Shown piece by piece: positions 18,980-25,456 of a DNA stretch of 47,022 nt; within the stretch, counting starts at the first letter, position 1; each line of letters opens with the position of its first letter. The stretch covers positions 1-47,022 of the forward strand of contig JADFHF010000028.1 in the NCBI GenBank assembly GCA_022567305.1, in the 5' to 3' direction. The notes beneath the pieces are model-generated. The model was not told the DNA's origin. It worked only from the letters and a program-made list of their open reading frames with translations, and did no database searches. Made by a program: the position numbers and the translations under genes. This stretch comes from Bacteroidota bacterium (GTDB lineage Bacteria; Bacteroidota; Rhodothermia; Rhodothermales; UBA10348).

Positions 18980-19528
18980 ATGTACACGTCATCCATCAGC
19001 CGCAGGATTGCTTTGAGTCTGACTTTTGCCGTCGCTCTAACGTTTTCCGCGACAGCTCAACAGACCATCGGAAATGGTCCATCAGAAAACAACTCAAACG
19101 AATTGTCCCTGAACGCAGATCACTTCGAAAGTCTATCGACCATCGTAGTAGATCTACGTGAAGCTGAATTTCTTCCGTTAAAACCACCCGCGCTCACGCG
19201 TCTGGAGTGGGACGAATTCGGGTTTCGCCTTGAGGTTGCACTTGGGTCAGGACACCGTGGACTTCAAAATTCTGCCATGCGGTTAATCATTGCCTATGGC
19301 GAAAATTTCGATCTGACTGAAAGTGCCGTTTTCGACGTGATGCGTCTTTACCGTGACGGAGATTCTCCACGAATCCGACGAATGGCCGTGGTTGCCCTCG
19401 CGCAGCTTGATTCCGACTGGGCAATGAAATTTCTGGAGAGATCGGTCCGGTTTGAGAAAAGCGACCAAGTCCGACACACCATTCTAGCAATTCTTCACGA
19501 ACAGCGCTACCGGCAGTCGTCCATCTGA
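18980..19528 (+). CDS. Secreted HEAT-repeat-like protein
   Basis: The 182-residue product has a signal peptide (RRIALSLTFAVALTFSATAQ, cleavage after about residue 27). Its C-terminal half carries helical repeats resembling HEAT or PBS-lyase units, e.g. SPRIRRMAVVALAQLDSDWA and SDQVRHTILAILHEQRY. Such short HEAT proteins usually mediate protein-protein contacts; no enzymatic residues are apparent. It has a strong ribosome-binding site seven bases upstream of its ATG and is followed 25 bp later by a strong intrinsic terminator, so it is probably transcribed alone. Confidence 0.8.
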   Translation: MYTSSISRRIALSLTFAVALTFSATAQQTIGNGPSENNSNELSLNADHFESLSTIVVDLREAEFLPLKPPALTRLEWDEFGFRLEVALGSGHRGLQNSAMRLIIAYGENFDLTESAVFDVMRLYRDGDSPRIRRMAVVALAQLDSDWAMKFLERSVRFEKSDQVRHTILAILHEQRYRQSSI

Positions 19529-19553
19529 CGAAGTGGAGTATAACTATTCGTTC

Positions 19554-19590
19554 AGCCCGTGGCGCTCCGAGCGCTACGGGCTTTTCTTTT
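19554..19590 (+). terminator. Rho-independent terminator after the HEAT-like gene
   Basis: A 13-bp stem (AGCCCGTGGCGCT at 19554-19566 with AGCGCTACGGGCT at 19570-19582, one G-T wobble) with a three-base loop is followed directly by a T-rich tract. It lies 25 bp after the stop of the plus-strand gene. Confidence 0.93.
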
Positions 19591-19704
19591 GGCTAGGCTC
19601 ATTGGGGCTGCTCTTATTTTGCTGCTTTCATTCGGAATCGATGGGTCATTCTTCTAAACGCGGTCCCGTAAGACGCTCCGATCTGCGCTTTCCGTTTTTG
19701 CACT

Positions 19705-19737
19705 AAAAAAACCGCCACGACCAACGGCCGAGGCGGT
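19705..19737 (-). terminator. Minus-strand intrinsic terminator without an adjacent gene
   Basis: Read on the minus strand, the stem ACCGCC / GGCGGT (outer 6 bp, extended inward by CGGCC / GG-CG pairing with mismatches) is followed by seven T residues (A run at 19705-19711 on the plus strand). The nearest minus-strand gene upstream, the multiheme cytochrome gene, ends 858 bp away. Confidence 0.75.
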
Positions 19738-19823
19738 GACTATCGCCCTCCCTCTCGAGGATGCTCAGTTGCCACACATCGTATCACACTGGATTCCGGC
19801 GATAGTGTCTTTAGGAACGCTCA

Positions 19824-19856
19824 AACGGTTCGTTACAATACATAACGGTTCGTTAC
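19824..19856. promoter_or_regulatory. Two tandem operator-like palindromes
   Basis: The 13-mer AACGGTTCGTTAC occurs at 19824-19836 and exactly again at 19844-19856, a period of 20 bp (about two helical turns). Each copy contains the inverted repeat AACG-GTT-CGTT, and the second extends to TAACG-GTT-CGTTA. A decayed third copy may start at 19864. Spacing and symmetry suggest cooperative binding by a dimeric regulator; the regulator and target gene are unknown. Confidence 0.45.
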
Positions 19857-19999
19857 CGTCCATAAAGGCAACGAATCCGGCGATGAAAATATTGTGCGAA
19901 GGGTCCAAAAAGTGATGGATTGCAACTCGAACCAGTTTTGGGACAAGCCAGTCCGTTATTTATCGTCCGGTCCCCCCACGCGATCCTAACAGTGGGATA

Positions 20000-20170
20000 A
20001 TGCTCTCAAAACCGGCCTCTCAGATCACGCTGAAACAGGTTCTTGTAGTCATGGAGGGAATCGACTCGGGCGCTGTTAAGCAGCACGGCTTTAAGAAAGC
20101 CCTGATCCGATACACAGATTCCGTTAGCAGGCTTATTGACAACCTCAAGCCAGAGAGCTTGAACGAATAG
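20000..20170 (+). CDS. Possible small protein, 56 residues, unknown
   Basis: An ATG at 20000 opens a frame of 56 codons ending TAG at 20168-20170. It reads as a plausible Lys/Ser/Val-rich helical peptide (QITLKQVLVVMEGIDSG at the start). There is no ribosome-binding site, the frame stays open for a further 28 codons upstream without an ATG, and no family is recognised. It may be a chance frame or a remnant in the gene-poor region. Confidence 0.2.
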   Translation: MLSKPASQITLKQVLVVMEGIDSGAVKQHGFKKALIRYTDSVSRLIDNLKPESLNE

Positions 20171-20260
20171 GTCCGCCAAAAGCTAGCTCGCAGGCGGACA
20201 TCGTACACCCCATTTTTCGGTTCGGCCAGACGCGGATGTATGGCCTGTCGGGTACAGTAG

Positions 20261-20278
20261 ATGTTCCAGCTGGAACAT
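20261..20278. promoter_or_regulatory. 18-bp perfect palindrome
   Basis: ATGTTCCAGCTGGAACAT is identical to its own reverse complement, with no spacer. It lies 165 bp upstream of the ribosome-binding site of the truncated plus-strand gene. A perfect palindrome of this length is typical of a binding site for a symmetric dimeric regulator; it has no T tract and no loop, so a terminator role is unlikely. Confidence 0.5.
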
Positions 20279-20324
20279 AATAAGTTCATATTACTCCCTG
20301 TGACCACACACCGTTCACCGTCTC

Positions 20325-20353
20325 TTGCTGGAATCTCGTGATGTGATTACACT
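20325..20353 (+). promoter_or_regulatory. Candidate sigma-70-like promoter ahead of the truncated gene
   Basis: TTGCTG at 20325-20330 and TACACT at 20348-20353 are separated by exactly 17 bases. This points toward the ATG at 20443, 90 bases downstream. The match is to the general sigma-70 pattern, not to the Bacteroidota TTTG/TAnnTTTG pattern, so it is tentative. Confidence 0.25.
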
Positions 20354-20442
20354 AATCGGAAATCAGTCGAGACGATATGCTGACATTCATTAGGTGTTCG
20401 CCGATACCCGTCCTCAGATCACATGTTAGGAGGTGTCTCGGT

Positions 20443-20688
20443 ATGACTAGTTTCGCTTTGACAAATCGCAGCGAATCGGGAAACGCATGGCTATTCATCA
20501 AAGTATCGGCGTTTACGCTAATCGTGCCCGGATCCACTGTCGTGCTGGCGCCGTACCTGCTGCTTCCGGACGCTTCCGTCGGCGCCATAGACGTCTATGG
20601 GTTGGCTGCCCTCCACAATAGGTCGTATTCCGGATTATTCGGGGTCAGGATTAGAAGCCTTCTGATGAGCGGTCGGGCTTCAGCGTGA
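20443..20688 (+). pseudogene. 5' remnant of an isoprenylcysteine carboxyl methyltransferase-like gene
   Basis: A strong ribosome-binding site (AGGAGG at 20428-20433, nine bases before ATG 20443) leads into a frame whose first 55 or so residues look like the N-terminus of bacterial ICMT-family membrane methyltransferases: SGNAWLFIKVSAFTLIVPGS, then a second hydrophobic run and GAIDVYGLAAL. The resemblance stops near 20600, where the frame enters the antisense of the cytochrome gene's 3' end and ends at TGA 20686-20688. The catalytic C-terminal half is absent. I read this as a truncated gene, probably broken by a rearrangement; a genuine 81-residue protein is the alternative. Confidence 0.5.
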
Positions 20689-22577
20689 CGATCGGTGTTG
20701 ATGTATAGAGACGACAAATTCGCCAGAGCGACCGCGGCATCGGGATCGAGCGCGATGGCGTACTTGAAATCACGTTCCGCATCCTCAAAAATTCCCATCA
20801 ACAAATAAGCAAAACCTCGGTTATTGACCGAAGCTTCGAATTTCGGATTTGCCTGAAGAATCTTATCGAAAAGAGATATTGCCGCTTCGTATTGACTCAT
20901 GTTCGTGTACGTGGCCGCTAGTCTGTCTAAAAATCGGAGATGCTCCGGGGCCAGTTTCGCGGCTCGTTCCAGATAAACAATCGCTTTCTGCAGTTCCCCC
21001 GATGCGCTGTACGCCTCTCCAATCCGAAACTGTGTCCACGCGTCGTTTTCAAGGACATTCCCACGCTCAGTGACCAGGCGACGAATCGACGCGTACTCGC
21101 TTTTCAGATACCATAGCCAAATACGAGAAGCCGATACCTGGTCGCCGTCTTCCGATCGTCTTGCTTTCTCCAGAGCCTTAGCGGCTAAATCCAACATCTC
21201 TGGGCGGTTTGTAATTTTTTCGTAATAGCTCATGAATCCTTTCGCTACATCCGTTGCGGTAGGATTTTTGCCGATGAGAGAAGCCATCCGAATGAACCGA
21301 ATTTGATCCGCAGCTTCCTGAGGCGACAGGGGAGCTTTTTGTACGTCAGGGATTCGAATGAAGTGATCCGTAATCTGCACATGAGGAATGTCATTTGTAC
21401 GTGAGGTAGGCATGTGACACGAGGCGCATTCCAATTCCGTACTTCCTGCAACCACGGTCGGCTCGGTACAAGTTTGAATCCCTTTAGCTAAATGACATGA
21501 TTGACACACGGCCGAATACTGTTTCGCCGTCCTGGTCTCGATCTGGACGTGTGGGTCATGACAAGAAGTGCACAGGAGTGGCGTGAATTTCCCATCCTCT
21601 CTCCAACTCGCTGCAAAGCACTCGCTCATGGATAGTCGATCCGGATGCGAAGCCATATTGAACACTTCGACGCTGTCGGGTTGCCGTGGCCAGTAGACAT
21701 TTTGGTAGTCCGCCAGTGCGCGTCCGGGCCGAAAGTCGTCAGGAAGAACCCCGGACCGGAATACATCGACCCCCTGCATGTGACACCGTGCGCAGAGATC
21801 CCATTGTCTTTCGAGCGTAAGCTTACTCGGATTGACAATCGTGCGGTCAATCTCCTGGGAGACATCAACGGCTTTCCCTTCCGTTATCGCCTCAATATGA
21901 AGCGAACCGGGACCGTGACACCGTTCGCACCCGATTCCTTCCGCCACTGAAATGAATCTATTTTCAGATCCTGGCACGAGCGGCGATTTGCCGTTGTGAC
22001 AGGTCATGCAGGCTTCAGGGATGGGGCGGCTGAACCGAACATTTCGGCTCGCGAATCCTGGTGCAAGGTCCCATTTTTGATCCTGAACGTACCACGTAAC
22101 CGGGATCTGATACAGGTACCCGTTGACGTCCATGACGTGAGAATTGGTGTGCTGGCCCGAGCCTACGATGTAGTCGATCTGCTCAACTCGATTATGTACG
22201 GTGTCTTGGCCGACCAGCCGGAATTCGCGAACGAAGAGATCCTCGCCCAACGCAAATGGCTGGTAGTACAAATCCTGCTTGCGTGCATATATTGGTTTTG
22301 GACTGGCGAAGTCCGCATCAGAAAGGGACAAACGGGCGGTTTTCCAAGACCGTCCCATCTGGGCCTTGACGAACGAATTGTACTTGTCCGGATGACATCG
22401 TTGACAGGCTTCTCTTCCCACGTAAGTGGCTTCCGGGGACCAGTTCAGATAGGCAATCTCGGACACGACGGATGAGTCGAGGTCGCGATTGCAGCCGGAA
22501 AACAAATATGACAGGGTAAGGATCGAAAGCGGCGCCAAGAAAAACGCGCAAAATCGAAATTGATGACATCTGCTCAT
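20595..22577 (-). CDS. Multiheme cytochrome c lipoprotein with TPR domain
   Basis: The 660-residue protein starts at ATG 22575-22577 (a GTG two codons earlier is also in frame). A lipobox LFSGC puts the acylated cysteine at about residue 29. The N-terminal half has seven CxxCH heme c sites in order: CQRCH, CMTCH, CERCH, CARCH, CTSCH, CQSCH and CASCH, the layout of cytochrome c554-like or NapC/NrfB-type electron carriers. After about residue 440 come tetratricopeptide repeats (FRIGEAYSASGELQKAIVYL and others) up to the end. It should act as an electron carrier on the outside of the cytoplasmic membrane. Divergent neighbours encode a dehydrogenase pair, a likely electron source. Its 3' end overlaps the antisense end of the truncated plus-strand gene. 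Confidence 0.9.
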   Translation of the reverse strand: MSRCHQFRFCAFFLAPLSILTLSYLFSGCNRDLDSSVVSEIAYLNWSPEATYVGREACQRCHPDKYNSFVKAQMGRSWKTARLSLSDADFASPKPIYARKQDLYYQPFALGEDLFVREFRLVGQDTVHNRVEQIDYIVGSGQHTNSHVMDVNGYLYQIPVTWYVQDQKWDLAPGFASRNVRFSRPIPEACMTCHNGKSPLVPGSENRFISVAEGIGCERCHGPGSLHIEAITEGKAVDVSQEIDRTIVNPSKLTLERQWDLCARCHMQGVDVFRSGVLPDDFRPGRALADYQNVYWPRQPDSVEVFNMASHPDRLSMSECFAASWREDGKFTPLLCTSCHDPHVQIETRTAKQYSAVCQSCHLAKGIQTCTEPTVVAGSTELECASCHMPTSRTNDIPHVQITDHFIRIPDVQKAPLSPQEAADQIRFIRMASLIGKNPTATDVAKGFMSYYEKITNRPEMLDLAAKALEKARRSEDGDQVSASRIWLWYLKSEYASIRRLVTERGNVLENDAWTQFRIGEAYSASGELQKAIVYLERAAKLAPEHLRFLDRLAATYTNMSQYEAAISLFDKILQANPKFEASVNNRGFAYLLMGIFEDAERDFKYAIALDPDAAVALANLSSLYINTDRHAEARPLIRRLLILTPNNPEYDLLWRAANP

Positions 22578-22705
22578 GATCACGAATGGTGGTTGCCGCC
22601 ACTTACACGAACATTTGACGAATGTTCAGCGGCGTCACGAAGATTTGCTATTCTGCCCACGGTCAATCGGGAGCCCAGTCTCATTTATTCACTTTACTAA
22701 CTCGC

Positions 22706-23305
22706 ATGGAATCCAAATATCATCAAGGATCGGGAAATTTTACTCGTCGTGACTTTATCCAGCGGACATCGACGAGTGTCGGATTCGGCTGGCTGGCAAC
22801 CAGCCTTCCATTCATACTTTCGACTGCCAATCTTGCGTGTCAGGCGCAATCAAACGGGGAAGCTTTCAAGGTGCTCTCGGATGCAGAAGCTTCTCTAACA
22901 GACGCGCTCGCTTCGATGATCATTCCTACCGACGAATCCCCTGGCGCGCATGAAGCCGGAGTGGTTTACTTCATCGACCGATCACTCGATTCTTTCGCCA
23001 AACCGTCCACGGAACTCATTCGAACCGGCCTTTCGGATGTTGAGAGTCGTGTGATGGAAATACGGAGCGGGGCTACGTTCGAAGAACTTTCGGATTCTGA
23101 AAAAGCCTCAATCATGAGGACCACGGAACAAACTCCATTCTTTGACAAATTTTACTTTCTGACCATGGCCGGCATGCTCTCTCATCCGAAATACGGAGGA
23201 AATCGAGAGAAAATCGGCTGGAAAATGATCGGATTTGACGACCGTCACGTCTGGCAGTACCCGTTTGGATATTACGACGCGGAGCAAATGATCGAGGAAG
23301 GATAA
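22706..23305 (+). CDS. Gluconate 2-dehydrogenase subunit 3-like protein, Tat-exported
   Basis: From ATG 22706 the product is 199 residues. The N-terminus has a twin-arginine motif (TRRDFIQ) before a hydrophobic stretch, so it is exported folded. The mature part resembles gluconate 2-dehydrogenase subunit 3 (LSDAEASLTDALASMIIPTD, then the hallmark HPKYGGNREKIGWKMIGFD). In characterised enzymes this small subunit partners a GMC-type flavoprotein and often carries it across the membrane by hitch-hiking on its Tat signal. The next gene starts four bases after its stop and encodes exactly such a flavoprotein. An earlier in-frame ATG at 22622 would put 28 residues before the Tat signal and is disfavoured. 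Confidence 0.88.
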   Translation: MESKYHQGSGNFTRRDFIQRTSTSVGFGWLATSLPFILSTANLACQAQSNGEAFKVLSDAEASLTDALASMIIPTDESPGAHEAGVVYFIDRSLDSFAKPSTELIRTGLSDVESRVMEIRSGATFEELSDSEKASIMRTTEQTPFFDKFYFLTMAGMLSHPKYGGNREKIGWKMIGFDDRHVWQYPFGYYDAEQMIEEG

Positions 23306-23309
23306 TCGT

Positions 23310-24968
23310 ATGGGACGGCAGTTTAATTCGCGTGAGGAAGTCGACTTCGTCATTGTTGGTTCCGGCGCCGCCGGTGGCGTCATGGCCCGTGAGCTTTCTC
23401 AGGCCGGGTACGATGTAGTGGTCCTCGAGCAGGGACCCTATTTACAGGCTTCCGATTTTGGGCACGATGAGCTGGAAACGTTTTTCAATCTGGAGTGGAT
23501 GGGTGGTATCGATAACGAGTTTCCCCAGACCTATCGTCTCTCAGAGTCCGAGGAGGCTGTTCTTGTGGGCGCGGGACTACCGGTTCTTATCTACGCCCGA
23601 ATGGTCGGTGGGAGCAGCGTTCACTTCACAGGCAATTATTGGCGTTTTCATCCGATCGATTTTACCGAGCGAAGTCTCCTTGGCGAGATTCCGAATACCG
23701 GATTCGACGACTGGCCAATCACCTACGATGATCTAGAGCCGTATTACACGAAGGTTGATTGGGAAATCGGCGTTTCGGGGATCCCTGGGCCATTCGATCC
23801 CCCTCGTTCCAGACCGTTTCCAGTCCCACCATTGCCCGTCAAGTCTTCCGGCGTATTGATGGACAAAGGTGCCCGGGCACTCGGTCTTCACTCGCAGCCG
23901 GCACCTATGGCCATTCTCTCCGAGGCGTATCAGAATCGACCGGGCTGCGTTAATTGTGGTTTTTGTCTGGCGTTCGGATGCGAAGTATCAGCCAAGTCGT
24001 CAACGCTGGCCACCATGATTCCCCAGGCGGAGGCAACGGGTCGCTGTGAAATCCGATCCGAATCGACCGTTGTTCGCCTCGATACGGGTGAGAATGGCCA
24101 GGTCAAGGAGGTCATGTACCTGGACAAAAACGGAGTGGAGCACGCCCAAAAAGCGAAGGCATTTGTGATCTGTGCGAATGGAGCCGAAACCGCCAGACTC
24201 CTTCTTCATTCCGAATCCAGTCGTCATCCGAACGGGCTGGCAAACTCAAGCGGAAAGGTCGGCAAGTACCTTATGTTTAACACACAGATTCCGACCATGG
24301 GCCTGTTCGAGCACCCACTCAATGAGTATAAAGGTGTGCAGGTAACGCGGATCATACACGACTACTACAACGCTGATCTAAGTCGTGGTTTTTATGGTGG
24401 AGGTGGATTGGATGCTCGATTCCAACCAGGATCACCGCTCTGGTTCGCTCTCCAAGGTCTGCCCGCAGATGCTCCCCGCTGGGGGAAAGAACATAAGCGC
24501 ATCCTGGAAGAATATTATACCCACACGATGTCGGTGGCCGCACATGGAACGTCACTTCCATTAGAGTCGAACACTATTTCCCTGGATCCGACACACGAGG
24601 ACAAGTGGGGCCGTCCTGCGATCCGAGTCACGTACAATGATCACCCGGACGATCTGTCGAATCTTAAATTTTTACAGGACATGTCGGTTGATGTACTGGA
24701 GGCCGCCGGGGCAAAGCACGTTTGGACATTTCCGATTGCACCGACGACTGTTGGAGCCCACTTGTTGGGGACGTGCCGAATGGGGAATGACCCGGACAAA
24801 TCAGTCATCGACCGGTTTCATCGCACGCACGATGTTCGAAACCTGTTCATCGCGGACGGAAGTTCTCTTGTCACCTCAGGACGCGGTCAACCAACCATGA
24901 CGATTCAGGCGCTCGCGTTCCGAGCCGCTGAACACATTTCAGGGTTCGCCGCAAGAAACGAACTATGA
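23310..24968 (+). CDS. GMC family oxidoreductase (FAD-dependent dehydrogenase)
   Basis: The 552-residue flavoprotein oxidises an alcohol or sugar. The FAD-binding dinucleotide fold is at the start (FVIVGSGAAGGVMARELSQA then VVLEQGP). A cysteine cluster CVNCGFCLAFGC near residue 215 is common in gluconate-dehydrogenase-type members. The C-terminal signature runs from HLLGTCRMG to NLFIADGSSLVTSGRGQPT, which carries the expected catalytic-site segment. It has no signal peptide of its own and would depend on the preceding Tat-exported subunit. The pair resembles gluconate 2-dehydrogenase or related sugar dehydrogenases that pass electrons to cytochrome c; the exact substrate cannot be told. Confidence 0.93.
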   Translation: MGRQFNSREEVDFVIVGSGAAGGVMARELSQAGYDVVVLEQGPYLQASDFGHDELETFFNLEWMGGIDNEFPQTYRLSESEEAVLVGAGLPVLIYARMVGGSSVHFTGNYWRFHPIDFTERSLLGEIPNTGFDDWPITYDDLEPYYTKVDWEIGVSGIPGPFDPPRSRPFPVPPLPVKSSGVLMDKGARALGLHSQPAPMAILSEAYQNRPGCVNCGFCLAFGCEVSAKSSTLATMIPQAEATGRCEIRSESTVVRLDTGENGQVKEVMYLDKNGVEHAQKAKAFVICANGAETARLLLHSESSRHPNGLANSSGKVGKYLMFNTQIPTMGLFEHPLNEYKGVQVTRIIHDYYNADLSRGFYGGGGLDARFQPGSPLWFALQGLPADAPRWGKEHKRILEEYYTHTMSVAAHGTSLPLESNTISLDPTHEDKWGRPAIRVTYNDHPDDLSNLKFLQDMSVDVLEAAGAKHVWTFPIAPTTVGAHLLGTCRMGNDPDKSVIDRFHRTHDVRNLFIADGSSLVTSGRGQPTMTIQALAFRAAEHISGFAARNEL

Positions 24969-25456
24969 GACGAACGCCGGCGGTAGGTCTGACGAGTTCT
25001 ATGCGGGAGCTGTCCTCCCTTACTTAATAAATTGACAACCGTCATCAGCTAGGCCCAGAAGACCGTATTGATGTCTTTTCCCGAGTACTCCGACCGGATA
25101 CGAACTCGTCCCGACAGCGAGATTTCCGTTGAGCCCTAACCGACAGCATCTGTCTGCGGAAGAAGCGTAAATAGAAAAACAGAATATATTGCTTGATAGG
25201 CATTCGACCGTCTCGTCACCTTCACCTCGGAAACACGATCTATACACTCGTGTCCTGTATCGGTCATCTGGTATCCCCCATCCGCGACGACACCGATCTG
25301 AAGAAACCAGAACCGGACTGATCACCCGTAAGACTAGGACCGAATAATCTATTAAAGGATCAGATGGTTTGAAATTGATCTGGGGTCACGTTCGACTGAG
25401 AAAAGCCCTCCTGTAACCTCACAAGCTGGCTTTTACATTCAGACAAAGTGTCGACC
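24969..25456. other. Intergenic region without a supported gene
   Basis: About 490 bp lie between two convergent genes. A 101-codon minus-strand frame at 25020-25325 starts without a ribosome-binding site and shows no domain; its composition (many Cys, Arg and Tyr) suggests chance or decayed sequence. No terminator hairpin with a T tract is obvious. I see nothing else here. Confidence 0.5.

Larger units (their letters stand above)
19591..20442. other. Gene-poor region with palindromes and an orphan terminator
   Basis: About 850 bp with no convincing long gene. It contains a minus-strand intrinsic terminator, a pair of tandem operator-like palindromes, one 56-codon reading frame of doubtful status, an 18-bp perfect palindrome, and a promoter-like pair just ahead of a truncated gene. 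These are listed separately. Confidence 0.6.

Noticed and set aside
20020-20307. 95-codon minus-strand frame upstream of the orphan terminator
   Set aside because: It would explain the orphan terminator, but its composition is atypical (many Cys, Ser and Arg), there is no ribosome-binding site, and the 18-bp palindrome lies inside it.
25020-25325. 101-codon minus-strand frame after the GMC gene
   Set aside because: No start signal, no recognisable domain, odd Cys/Arg/Tyr-rich composition. Kept only as a note in the intergenic entry.
25385-25420. tRNA T-loop-like sequence (CACGTTCGACTG)
   Set aside because: No matching acceptor or anticodon stem could be folded around it.
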